Shown here: positions 52,140 through 60,475 of the stretch, piece after piece | Position numbering within the stretch: the stretch's first letter is position 1 | Layout of the letters: every line of letters begins with the position of its first letter | DNA from: Mucilaginibacter sp. OK268 | Lineage (GTDB): Bacteria > Bacteroidota > Bacteroidia > Sphingobacteriales > Sphingobacteriaceae | DNA: 64,000 nt | Direction of reading: 5' to 3' | Assembly (NCBI RefSeq): GCF_900103125.1 | Contig: NZ_FNJV01000009.1 | Span: 62,001-126,000 of the forward strand | The notes under the pieces: generated by a model | Told to the model about the DNA's origin: nothing | Database searches by the model: none | What the model saw: the letters and a program-made list of their open reading frames with translations, nothing else | Translations under genes and position numbers: made by a program

Positions 52140-54605
52140 CTAAAAATGCAGAATAACCTTAAAGCTCAAATTTCGCCCCATATTATAAATACCGGTATGC
52201 CCATTGGGCGATGATTTATAATATTCAAAATACTTTAACCGGTTCAAATTAGCCTGATAAGCGGTATCAAATAAATTATCCCCCTGGATAAAAAACTCAT
52301 AAAAAGAAGATTTAGCCTTCTCTGCTTTAATCGTAAAACCCAGGCCGGCATTAAACAAGGTATATCCTTTGGTAAAAGTTTCGGTATTATCCAGTGCATA
52401 AAAATGGTTCTGGTTGGCATAAGCATCAGCCTCAACACGGGCATTTAGTTTGCTAAATACACCATAAACTCCCGGCAATGTAGCTTTTAGGGCCGACCGG
52501 ATATGCAAAGGCGGTATAAAAGGCAAATATTTTGCAGCATCGCCATACTTATCTATCAATTGCTGATTTTTGTTTATCCCTGTTACATAGGATACACTAT
52601 TATCAAGCGCCAGCCATTTAATACTTCGCGGATGCAGGTTCAGCGTTAATTCAGCGCCATAAAGGCGGGCCTTTGATTGCTGATACTGATAAGTGCTGTT
52701 GCCGGGCACAATAATAACGGGATTCCCGTTGGCATCATTCAATTTGGCCTGGTAAATATAGTTGTTGATGCTATTGTTGAATACTTCGGCAATAATGTCC
52801 ATATCGGGCAGGTAGGCAATAAAACCCAGATCCTCCTGCAAACTAAATTCGGGATTAAAACTGCGGTTACCCAGGTAAACAATATGCGCGCCGGGATCAA
52901 GCCCGTTTGAACCTATTTCGGTAATATTCGGCGCGCGATAACCCCGGGCAATATTAGCCTTGAGCAGCAGACGGTCGCTGATATTATAGGTAAGCCCTAA
53001 ACTGCCCGAAAAGCCCCGGTAATTATGCGAAAAGGCCGGGAATTGTAAACTTGCGCCTGCTGTATCTGGCAAGTGTACCTGTTTGCCAAAACCGGTCGAT
53101 GCATCTGTCCCTACATAGAAATTGTTCCAGGTTACATGCCTCGTATCGTACCTTAAACCACCAGAGATATCGATTTGTCCAAAACTTTTTTTGGCAAACA
53201 GAAAACCTCCGGCATCAAACAAGTTGTAGTCGGGTATCGGAAAGTCGGTAGCGGCCTTGCTGCGGTTGGTTTGATACATGCCATTGATACCCGCGGTGGT
53301 TTCCACCCCGCCAAAGGAGGGCAGATTGTAGCGTACATCATAATTGATCGTATTCAGTACCACGTAAAGGCCCGCTTGCTCGGGAACAGTAGGGTGGTTG
53401 TATTCCCTGCGGATGCTTTGCTGAAAGCCTAGTGAGGTATTGATACTGCCCTCGCCTGTTTTAAAGGAGTTGGTGTTGTATACCCTGTAGTGCTGTATAC
53501 GCTGGTGTAAGGTGGTAATGGCATAAGAACGTAACTCGTCGTTAGAAACTATAGGGCGGTTTTTGATATTGTCTTGTCCGGCCTCATAGATCTGTTGGGT
53601 AAAACGGCGACTGAGCGAATCGCGGCTGCCATCGGGGATCTCCTGCCGGTTATCATATAGTGTAGCGCCAATTTGTGAATAGCCCCATGATTTGTCGACC
53701 CGGGCAATGCCCGACAGGTTAAACTCGCGGAAACCGGTATTATAAACAAATCCGTCGATCTTATTCTGATAATCATGGGCTGTTTTGGCCGTAGCACGGA
53801 AAGCATATTTCCAATTGTTCTGCTTGTAGGATAAGCCTACGGAGGTGCCGATCATACCGTTGTTGGTATGATAATCGGTTATGACATCACCATTAAGCTT
53901 GCCATCGTCGCCATTGGGGATGTAGGGGATCAGATTGATAACACCAGCCAGCGCATCAGAACCATAGGTTAAACTGGCAGGACCTTTCACCACTTCGGCG
54001 CGACCAATACCGTATTGATCTATTTCGATACCATGTTCGTCGCCCCATTGCTGCCCTTCCTGGCGTATACCATCATACAAAGTTAAAACACGATTGTAAC
54101 CCAGTCCGCGGATAAAAGGTTTGGAGATATTAGGCCCTGTGGTAACCGCGCTTACGCCCGGGACACCTTTAACAATAGCATCAATGATGTTGTTATTTAC
54201 ATGCTGCTCAATCTCCTTTTTGCTCATTACCGTTATGGGCACAGGGTTGCTGCGCAGCTGGGTAGCCCGTGACACCCCGGTTACCACTACCTCGTTTAGT
54301 TTGGATGGTTTTTCTTTCAGGCTTACGTTTTTTATAACTGGTTCATTATCGTTAATGGTGATGCGGATGGTGTCGGCTTCATAACCGATGCTGGTAATAG
54401 TGATACCGTAGGTGCCCGGAGGGATGTTTTTGATCTCGAAATAGCCCTTCGTATTGGTACTTACGCCTTTCCCGAGCCCTTTAATATTGACCGAAGCGTA
54501 TGACAAGGGTTCATTATTGGCAGTGACATGCCCCTTTAAAACGCCGGTTTGAGCAAAAAGCTGATTAGTTATCAATAATATAAAAAGTAAAAATAGTGTT
54601 CGCAT
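52140..54605 (-). CDS. TonB-dependent receptor
   Basis: 821 residues. Signal peptide 1-18 (to LFAQT), CarboxypepD_reg-like domain at about 22-105 (GVLKGHVTANNEPLSYASVNIKG), plug at about 115-225 (VPITVMSKKEIEQHVNNNI, PFIRGLGYNRVLTLYDGIRQEGQQWG), 22-strand-type barrel to the C-terminus (MGRNLSFKVILHF). It takes up an unknown ligand, probably a metal chelate given the divergent MntR/DtxR-type regulator and the palindrome at 54659-54678. A minus-strand TATGTTTG (54622-54629) is a likely -7. Confidence 0.95.
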   Translation of the reverse strand: MRTLFLLFILLITNQLFAQTGVLKGHVTANNEPLSYASVNIKGLGKGVSTNTKGYFEIKNIPPGTYGITITSIGYEADTIRITINDNEPVIKNVSLKEKPSKLNEVVVTGVSRATQLRSNPVPITVMSKKEIEQHVNNNIIDAIVKGVPGVSAVTTGPNISKPFIRGLGYNRVLTLYDGIRQEGQQWGDEHGIEIDQYGIGRAEVVKGPASLTYGSDALAGVINLIPYIPNGDDGKLNGDVITDYHTNNGMIGTSVGLSYKQNNWKYAFRATAKTAHDYQNKIDGFVYNTGFREFNLSGIARVDKSWGYSQIGATLYDNRQEIPDGSRDSLSRRFTQQIYEAGQDNIKNRPIVSNDELRSYAITTLHQRIQHYRVYNTNSFKTGEGSINTSLGFQQSIRREYNHPTVPEQAGLYVVLNTINYDVRYNLPSFGGVETTAGINGMYQTNRSKAATDFPIPDYNLFDAGGFLFAKKSFGQIDISGGLRYDTRHVTWNNFYVGTDASTGFGKQVHLPDTAGASLQFPAFSHNYRGFSGSLGLTYNISDRLLLKANIARGYRAPNITEIGSNGLDPGAHIVYLGNRSFNPEFSLQEDLGFIAYLPDMDIIAEVFNNSINNYIYQAKLNDANGNPVIIVPGNSTYQYQQSKARLYGAELTLNLHPRSIKWLALDNSVSYVTGINKNQQLIDKYGDAAKYLPFIPPLHIRSALKATLPGVYGVFSKLNARVEADAYANQNHFYALDNTETFTKGYTLFNAGLGFTIKAEKAKSSFYEFFIQGDNLFDTAYQANLNRLKYFEYYKSSPNGHTGIYNMGRNLSFKVILHF

Positions 54606-54621
54606 ATAGTTAAAATTTATA

Positions 54622-54629
54622 CAAACATA
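54622..54629 (-). promoter_or_regulatory. -7 element of the TonB receptor gene
   Basis: Minus strand TATGTTTG, an exact TAnnTTTG, 17 bases before the receptor ATG. Confidence 0.45.
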
Positions 54630-54658
54630 TTTAAATTATTTGATTAATAAAATATATA

Positions 54659-54678
54659 AAATTAGATAAGACTAATTT
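54659..54678. promoter_or_regulatory. Candidate MntR/DtxR-type operator
   Basis: Perfect 7-bp inverted repeat AAATTAG-ATAAGA-CTAATTT midway between divergent receptor and regulator genes, of DtxR-box size and composition. Its right half overlaps TAATTTTG (54673-54680), a -7 element for the regulator, which suggests autoregulation. Confidence 0.6.
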
Positions 54679-54728
54679 TGTGTATTAACGTTATGTTTTT
54701 TTATGTTTGTGGGTAATCATAAAGGTGG

Positions 54729-55382
54729 ATGTACACATTATCAGAGGAGAATTACCTAAAATCAATTTACAGGCTTAGCCAGCAACCTAATTTTAAGATC
54801 ACGCCAACAGCCATTGCCGAATCGTTGAAGAACAACCCGGCATCGGTAGTGGATATGATACGCAAACTGACCGACAAGCAGTTGATAGAGTACGACAAGA
54901 AAAAAGGCGTAAAATTAACCCCGGTTGGTTTAAAAGACGCGGTGCTGATAGTACGCCGTCACAGGCTTTGGGAGGTGTTTTTGTTAGAAAAACTGGGGTA
55001 TCATTGGGATGAGATACATGATATTGCCGAAGAGCTGGAACACATCAGTGATGCTTCACTGGCCGACAGGCTGGATAAATTTCTGGGTTTCCCGGAATAT
55101 GACCCTCATGGCGACCCGATACCAAAAGCCAATGGCAAAGTCCCCAAGCCTTATTCGGTAACCCTGGCCGATCTGAAAACAGGAGATACCTGCCGGGTGG
55201 CTGCTGTAAAAGATACCAGCAGCTCGTTTTTGCAGTACCTGCAAAAATTGGATATTGGCATAGGTACCAACATCAAACTGCTGGAAAAAATACCTTACGA
55301 TAATTCGCTGGTGATCAGTATCAGCGGCAAAGAAAGTACTACAGTATCGCAAAAATTTGGAGAGAATATTCTGGTGGACTGA
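54729..55382 (+). CDS. Metal-dependent DtxR/MntR-family transcriptional regulator
   Basis: 217 residues. N-terminal winged helix (about 1-62: LSEENYLKSIYRLSQ, ITPTAIAESLKNNPASVVDMIRKL), dimerisation and metal-binding region (about 63-140: RRHRLWEVFLLEKLGYHWDEIHDIAEELEH, with His and Glu ligands, then DPHGDPIP), and a C-terminal FeoA/SH3-like domain (about 150-217). It would repress metal uptake when Mn or Fe is plentiful. AAAGGTGG precedes the ATG directly, one of the few SD-like stretches here. Divergent from the TonB receptor. Confidence 0.94.
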   Translation: MYTLSEENYLKSIYRLSQQPNFKITPTAIAESLKNNPASVVDMIRKLTDKQLIEYDKKKGVKLTPVGLKDAVLIVRRHRLWEVFLLEKLGYHWDEIHDIAEELEHISDASLADRLDKFLGFPEYDPHGDPIPKANGKVPKPYSVTLADLKTGDTCRVAAVKDTSSSFLQYLQKLDIGIGTNIKLLEKIPYDNSLVISISGKESTTVSQKFGENILVD

Positions 55383-55486
55383 GGAGCAGAAAACTCAAGG
55401 CGCAAAGCTTAAAGCTAATGAGAAATAATAAAAAAGGCTCAAAACTGAAGATGCTTTGGGCCTTTAGCTTTCTGCTTTAAGCTTGC

Positions 55487-55990
55487 TTATGGTGTTTTCC
55501 CGTTTATCTTGGCCGATTCTTCCAGTTCGTTATCAACCTGGTCGTCAAAATACAAGCGGTATATCACCCAATCATTTTTCGGTTTATAAAACATAAAGGT
55601 AAAGCGTACCGGTTGGTTCTGGTGTTTTACCAGGTAACTATACAAGATCAGGCTGTTTGATGCTTTACGCTGAACAATGAGCTCCTTACCGATATACAGG
55701 CCGATCAAGGCGCGGGTGGTATCAATTTTGGCTATCAATCCACGCAGACTGGTTGAATCAACCAATGGATTGGTTTTAAAAATGTTGATGATCGCCCTTG
55801 AAGTGCCATCTTTTTCATACGTTTTAAAAAATTTATCAATGTAAGCTGTCGCGCCGGTGACAGTGGCGGTAGGCGCTTTGGTAAGGGCGGTTGTAGCCGC
55901 TGGTGTTTGCGCATAAGCGCTGTTACAAATAACAAAAGCTATGGCTAATAGGAATATTGACCTTAATGCTTTAGGATTGAAGTATTGCAT
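55487..55990 (-). CDS. Secreted hypothetical protein
   Basis: 167 residues. Signal peptide about 1-28 (to CNSAYAQ), an Ala/Thr/Pro-rich linker (TPAATTALTKAPTATVTGA), then an alpha/beta domain (TAYIDKFFKTYEKDGTSRAI ... LIVQRKASNSLILYSYLVKHQNQPVRFTFMFYKPKNDWVIYRLYFDD) that resembles small periplasmic NTF2-like or DUF3887-like domains in spacing. No catalytic motif. Isolated gene; function unknown. Confidence 0.78.
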   Translation of the reverse strand: MQYFNPKALRSIFLLAIAFVICNSAYAQTPAATTALTKAPTATVTGATAYIDKFFKTYEKDGTSRAIINIFKTNPLVDSTSLRGLIAKIDTTRALIGLYIGKELIVQRKASNSLILYSYLVKHQNQPVRFTFMFYKPKNDWVIYRLYFDDQVDNELEESAKINGKTP

Positions 55991-56214
55991 ACTGATGATT
56001 TATTAGCTAAAATAAGTAATTAAATAATATCAACCCTTCCTGATGGTAAAATGATGGTAAATTTATTGTTAGGAGATATCACAAAATAGGTTTGGCGAAC
56101 ATTACATTGATAATCAACCGGGTGAGTATTCGAGCTACGCTGGCTTTTACAGAACTACGGGGGCCCCTTTCAGGAGAGTAATAGCCAATCATTGGCAGCT
56201 ATCCTCAAAGTGGT

Positions 56215-56291
56215 GTCATGCTGAGCACCGTCGAAGCATGGTGGGTGGGGCCTCTGCGCTCGACCCTTCGACGAAGCTCAGGGTGACAGCC
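56215..56291. repeat. GTCATGCTGAGC palindromic repeat (family A, copy 6)
   Basis: GTCATGCTGAGCACCGTCGA AGCATG..CCCTTCGACGAAGCTCAGGG TGACA. Lies in the geneless stretch 55991-56568 together with element J copy 2 and a terminator. Confidence 0.8.
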
Positions 56292-56358
56292 ACGCTTTTT
56301 ATGAAAATTTTAGTCCCCTCGGGATTTCTCGAAGGGGGTACTAAAATTTAGCCAAAAT

Positions 56359-56467
56359 CATGGTTTACACTGTAAACCGTTTTTTATGGCAAAATAAAAA
56401 ATAATTAATTGATTATCAATCAATTAAGCAAGTGTAAACCGTAAAAAGTGTAAACCATGTAAACCCA
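56359..56467. repeat. GTTTACA repeat element J, copy 2
   Basis: CATGGTTTACACTGTAAACC at the left, AGTGTAAACC..GTGTAAACCATGTAAACCCA at the right, core TAATTGATTATCAATCAATT with an exact IHF-type site TATCAATCAATTA (56414-56426). It closely matches the reverse complement of 62702-62812. Confidence 0.82.
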
Positions 56468-56512
56468 ATTTTAATAAAATATTCAATGGTAGAACTATCT
56501 CAACTCACATTA

Positions 56513-56546
56513 AATAAAAAAGCCCCGACCAATCGGTCGGGGCTTT
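56513..56546 (-). terminator. Terminator after pdhB
   Basis: AAAGCCCCGACC AATC GGTCGGGGCTTT, with a T-run on the minus strand. Confidence 0.9.
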
Positions 56547-56568
56547 AAACCATATCATTATAACGTTA

Positions 56569-57552
56569 TTATTTAGTAACGTACATTACCTCTTTAACCG
56601 CTTTAATAACACGCTCCGGATTTGGCAGGTATTCCTGGATCAGGGTTGGTGCATAAGGCAAAGGAACGTCGCCACCCATAATGCGTAATATAGGTGCATC
56701 AAGATAATCAAACGCGTCTTTTTGTACTTTAAAGGCAACTTCAGTAGCAATTGAACCTAAAGGCCAGCTTTCTTCAATGATCACTAAGCGGTTTGTTTTT
56801 TTAACCGACTCAATCACTGTAGCATAATCAATAGGACGTACAGTACGCAGGTCGATCACTTCGGCATGGATACCTTCTTTTTCCAGTTCGGCAGCTGCAG
56901 CTATAACCACTTTCATGATCTTGCCAAAGCCTACTAAAGTAACATCAGAGCCTTCTTTAACAACCTTTGCTTTACCTAATGGTATATAATAAGTTTCTTC
57001 AGGAACTTCGCCTTTATCGCCATACATTAATTCAGATTCCATGAAAATAACCGGATCCGGATCAATAATAGCTGATTTTAATAAACCTTTAGCATCGTAA
57101 GGGTTTGATGGTACCACCACTTTTAAACCAGGACAGTTGGCATACCAGTTTTCGAAACACTGACTGTGTTGTGAGCTTAGCATACCTGCGTTACCGGTTG
57201 GGCCGCGGAAAACGATCGGAACCGAGAACTGGCCACCACTCATAGACATGATCTTGGCTGCACCATTGATGATCTGGTCAATAGCCACTAACGAAAAGTT
57301 AAAGGTCATGAACTCGATGATCGGGCGCAATCCATTCATGGCAGAGCCAATGCCTATACCGGCAAAGCCTAATTCAGAGATGGGCGTATCAATAACGCGT
57401 TTTGCACCAAATTCATCCAGCATACCCTGGCTTACTTTATAGGCGCCATTATATTCGGCAACCTCTTCACCCATCAGGTATATTTTATCGTCGTTGCGCA
57501 TTTCTTCGACCATGGCCTCTCTTAGCGCTTCTCTGAACTGTATTTCTCTCAT
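56569..57552 (-). CDS. pdhB: Pyruvate dehydrogenase E1 component, beta subunit
   Basis: 327 residues from ATG 57552 (MREIQFREALREAMVEEM); the 12 extra codons to 57588 are not conserved in the family as I know it. Pyrimidine-binding domain with MGEEVAEYNGAYKVSQGML, FAGIGIGSAMNGLRPIIEFM and FRGPTGNAGMLSSQHSQ; C-terminal transketolase-type domain with DLRTVRPIDY and EESWPLGSIATEVAF. With PdhA it decarboxylates pyruvate in the PDH complex. No pdhA or E2 gene is adjacent, so the E1 genes are split, as in many Bacteroidota. Confidence 0.95.
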   Translation of the reverse strand: MREIQFREALREAMVEEMRNDDKIYLMGEEVAEYNGAYKVSQGMLDEFGAKRVIDTPISELGFAGIGIGSAMNGLRPIIEFMTFNFSLVAIDQIINGAAKIMSMSGGQFSVPIVFRGPTGNAGMLSSQHSQCFENWYANCPGLKVVVPSNPYDAKGLLKSAIIDPDPVIFMESELMYGDKGEVPEETYYIPLGKAKVVKEGSDVTLVGFGKIMKVVIAAAAELEKEGIHAEVIDLRTVRPIDYATVIESVKKTNRLVIIEESWPLGSIATEVAFKVQKDAFDYLDAPILRIMGGDVPLPYAPTLIQEYLPNPERVIKAVKEVMYVTK

Positions 57553-57694
57553 TATATTTATATAAAATGATGTTTTTTGCGACCGCAAATATAAACACTA
57601 ATGTGTAAAATGCAATCCCTAAGCCCGTGCAGATAAGCTTTTACCGCATATATTTTACAAAAATCAGTACATTGGATAAATAAACCTTGTACCA

Positions 57695-57772
57695 ATGAAA
57701 TTTCCATCATTAAAAAGCCTTGCCGATGGCGCTCTTGAAACCATAAAGCGTTATCCCTTTGAAATTTTGGTC
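57695..57772 (+). pseudogene. 5' remnant of a DUF4153-type membrane-protein gene
   Basis: ATG at 57695 encodes MKFPSLKSLADGALETIKRY PFEILV, which looks like the N-terminus of DUF4153-family membrane proteins, then continues as a meaningless tail over the 3' end of the DHFR-family gene and stops. The rest of the gene is absent, so this looks like a deletion or insertion scar. Identification rests on memory of family N-termini. Confidence 0.5.
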
Positions 57773-57773
57773 T

Positions 57774-58319
57774 TTACAAATTATCCAACATACCCATATC
57801 AAACTTTGGTTTGAGCGCATATTTCAATTGTACCAACCCACTGCTGAATTGTTCACTATCAATCAATGTGAGTTCTGTTCGTTCTTTTATATTGGTAAAA
57901 AGTGGTTTGCCGGCACCTAAAATTACCGGATGTACGGAGATCAACAATTCGTTGATCATATTATGGGTTATAAATGCCGATACCAGTTCCGCTCCGCCAA
58001 ACAACCATATATTGGCGCCGGGTTGATGCCTGATCTCTTCTATACGCGTTTTAAAATCGGCTTCAGTAATAATTTCCGTGTTACCTTCAACTTTTGTCAG
58101 GGTATTGGAGAAAACGTACATTTTAATTGCCGCAAATACCTCCGGACTATCGCGCATGAGCATCTCATAACTTTTGCGTCCAAGAAATATGGCATCGGTA
58201 CCGCCTAAAAATGCAGTCATGCCATAGTCCTGATCGGCGAAGCACCAATCGTATTCGCCATTGGGGCCTTCAATGTAGCCGTCAAGACTAACAGCCAGGT
58301 TTAAAATTATTTTTCGCAT
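57774..58319 (-). CDS. Dihydrofolate reductase family protein (RibD C-terminal type)
   Basis: 181 residues. MRKIILNLAVSLDGYIEGPNGEYDW is the standard start; FLGRKSYEM and GGAELVSAFITHNMINELLISVHPVILGAGKPLF are the core NADPH-reductase motifs. These stand-alone proteins are usually annotated as DHFR-like; the substrate is unknown. The gene abuts a truncated DUF4153-type gene start, so its insertion or an associated deletion may have broken the neighbour. Confidence 0.92.
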   Translation of the reverse strand: MRKIILNLAVSLDGYIEGPNGEYDWCFADQDYGMTAFLGGTDAIFLGRKSYEMLMRDSPEVFAAIKMYVFSNTLTKVEGNTEIITEADFKTRIEEIRHQPGANIWLFGGAELVSAFITHNMINELLISVHPVILGAGKPLFTNIKERTELTLIDSEQFSSGLVQLKYALKPKFDMGMLDNL

Positions 58320-58343
58320 GGTAGTTTTGAATGTATTACAGAT

Positions 58344-59735
58344 CTATTCTTCTTCTTGAACGCGGTTTTTTTCCTGCCACTGTTTGCTGAATGATTTTTC
58401 GGCCACATTTGGCATATCCCGTAGGTGCCCCCATGTCTTTTTAAAGAAAGTTTTAAGGAGGTAGTTCTTCATTTTACCGCCAAAAAAGTCCATGAGTTTA
58501 CGTTTGAGCATACCTTTTGTCCAGATGCTCCAGCCCCAGCGCTCTTTAGAGGTAACCAGGTGTTCTTTTACGGCATCGCGACGGTTAAGGAGTAACATTT
58601 TATGAATGTCGATCTTAACTGGGCAAACCTCGGTACACCTGCCGCATAAGCTGGAAGCGTAGCTTAAGTGCTTAAACTCACCCATCCCCCTGGTATGTGG
58701 CGTAATAATAGAGCCAATGGGGCCGCTATAGGTTGTATTATAAGTATGGCCACCTATGTTTTTGTAAATAGGGCAAACGTTTAAGCAGGCACCGCAGCGG
58801 ATGCAGTATAAACCCTGGCGCTGCTCTTTCTGAGCTAACAGATTAGTGCGACCGTTATCCAGTAGTATCACATACATTTCGTCGGGCCCATCGGTTTCAT
58901 TGGGTTGGCGGGGGCCGCTTAAAATGGTATTATAAACCGTGAGGTTTTGCCCGGTGCCATGAGTGGATAGCATGGGCCAGAACAGGTCGAGATCGGTAAT
59001 AGATGGTATCAGTTTTTCGATACCCACAATGGCGATGTGAATTTTAGGGAATGTGGTACATAAGCGCGCATTTCCCTCGTTCTCACTAATAGCTATGCTA
59101 CCTGTATCAGCCAGTAGAAAATTGGCGCCAGTAATGCCGATATCCGCTTGCAGATATTTGTCGCGGAGTAATTCACGTGCTTTAAGGGTAAGCTGCTCCG
59201 GAGTGGTATCAATAGGGGTGCCGAAACGTTCATGAAACAGTTTGGCTATATCCTCCTTGCTGAGGTGCATAGCCGGGGTAACTATATGGTATGGCTTTTG
59301 CCCCAGGAGCTGTACAATGTATTCGCCAAGGTCGGTCTCTAATGATTCTACCTGGTTACTTTCCAGGAACTCATTTAAATGAATTTCCTCGGTAACCATT
59401 GATTTTGATTTTACGACCGTTTTGGCGTTGGCTTTACGGATAATGCTCAGTATCTCGCGATTGGCTTCTTCGGCATCATTGGCCCAGATCACTTTGCCGC
59501 CACGTTTTTGGAAATTAGCCTCAAACTCAGGTAAAAACTTATCCAGGTTTTCCATTACTTTCCATTTGATCACATGCCCTTTGCGTTTGGCATTGTCAAG
59601 GTTAGTAATGCGGGAAAGGCCGCGCTCAACAGCAGTGCTGTATTTATCAATGTTATTATTGATAATACGGCGGTGATCAACATCAAAGGCCTTCTCTTCA
59701 GAGGCTACCAAAAACTCTTCCGCAGTGCTTCCCAT
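58344..59735 (-). CDS. lutB: LutB/LldF-type iron-sulfur lactate-utilisation protein
   Basis: 463 residues. N-terminal LUD domain (about 60-300: NAKTVVKSKSMVTEEIHLNEFLE, ADIGITGANFLLADTGSIAISENEGNARL) and a ferredoxin region with two [4Fe-4S] motifs, CIRCGACLNVCP and LCGRCTEVCP, near residues 305-375, then a DUF3390-like helical tail. With LutA and LutC it oxidises L-lactate to pyruvate. Neither partner is adjacent here; the neighbours are unrelated. Confidence 0.93.
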   Translation of the reverse strand: MGSTAEEFLVASEEKAFDVDHRRIINNNIDKYSTAVERGLSRITNLDNAKRKGHVIKWKVMENLDKFLPEFEANFQKRGGKVIWANDAEEANREILSIIRKANAKTVVKSKSMVTEEIHLNEFLESNQVESLETDLGEYIVQLLGQKPYHIVTPAMHLSKEDIAKLFHERFGTPIDTTPEQLTLKARELLRDKYLQADIGITGANFLLADTGSIAISENEGNARLCTTFPKIHIAIVGIEKLIPSITDLDLFWPMLSTHGTGQNLTVYNTILSGPRQPNETDGPDEMYVILLDNGRTNLLAQKEQRQGLYCIRCGACLNVCPIYKNIGGHTYNTTYSGPIGSIITPHTRGMGEFKHLSYASSLCGRCTEVCPVKIDIHKMLLLNRRDAVKEHLVTSKERWGWSIWTKGMLKRKLMDFFGGKMKNYLLKTFFKKTWGHLRDMPNVAEKSFSKQWQEKNRVQEEE

Positions 59736-59759
59736 ATATGCGAAAATAAGGTTTTTTTT

Positions 59760-59787
59760 GTAGAGACGTATATTAGTGCAGTGTCTC
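59760..59787. repeat. GTAGAGACG repeat (family G, fragment)
   Basis: GTAGAGACGTATATTAGTGC AGTGTCTC, a decayed hairpin relative of 45262-45336. Confidence 0.4.
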
Positions 59788-59797
59788 AGTTTGAAAT

Positions 59798-60229
59798 TTA
59801 ATTTTCACTTGTAACCTCAACTCCATATCGTATTGCCGCTTCAAGTATATTAGTATTTATATCTTTTAGATGATTGAACCTAATGCAATACCCGGTCACG
59901 TTCGCCTTGCCGAGTTCTTTTCCGAACGTTTGGGCCAGGTATGTCTTATCCTCGATCCCAAGGATATAAATAGAGATTCCGGTTTTGTTCGCGCTCAAAC
60001 CAATTTGATAAAACTCCCTGGTTTTTCCATCAGCATATTTAATGGTGTAAAATCCATATCCTATATTGGGGTTACTAACAGTTTTATTTTCGCTGTTTTT
60101 ACCATCAAGGAACCATAATTTACATCCCGGTAATACCTGAAGTATGAACCGGTGCAACTCTTGCATATCGCTACGTTTGGGTTCAGGTTGGCCGGTAATA
60201 TACTCTTTGATTTGTTCTTGTACGTCCAT
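59798..60229 (-). CDS. DUF1801 domain-containing protein
   Basis: 143 residues, cytoplasmic. Matches the DUF1801 (YdhG-like) pattern: ITGQPEPKRSDMQELHRFILQVLPGCKLWFLDGKN, YADGKTREFYQIGLSANKTGISIYILG, GKANVTGYCIRFNHLKDINTNILEAAI. Function unknown; a small alpha/beta domain. Isolated gene. Confidence 0.88.
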   Translation of the reverse strand: MDVQEQIKEYITGQPEPKRSDMQELHRFILQVLPGCKLWFLDGKNSENKTVSNPNIGYGFYTIKYADGKTREFYQIGLSANKTGISIYILGIEDKTYLAQTFGKELGKANVTGYCIRFNHLKDINTNILEAAIRYGVEVTSEN

Positions 60230-60365
60230 ATGAAATATTGAATTATGGGTTGTTCAATTGCCTTTTCAAATTTCGCATTATTTTTAGTCATACACTAATT
60301 CAGTTCTTTTACTTTCCTGCGTAAGTACTATCCCCTTTTCTTTGGTTCTTTATTCAAGTTTCAAA

Positions 60366-60440
60366 GGGAGACACTACCCATATTTGCGTCTTCTGAATAT
60401 TTGCCGGAAACAAAAAGAGACGCAAATATGCGTCTCTACA
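60366..60440. repeat. GAGACGCA palindromic repeat (family G)
   Basis: GGGAGACACTACCCATATTT GCGTCTTC at the left and GAGACGCAAATATGCGTCTC TAC at the right; compare 45262-45336. It is just downstream of the M28 peptidase gene. Confidence 0.7.
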
Positions 60441-60475
60441 TTTAAAATTTTGTATAGCCTATTTTTGAAAAAGGC

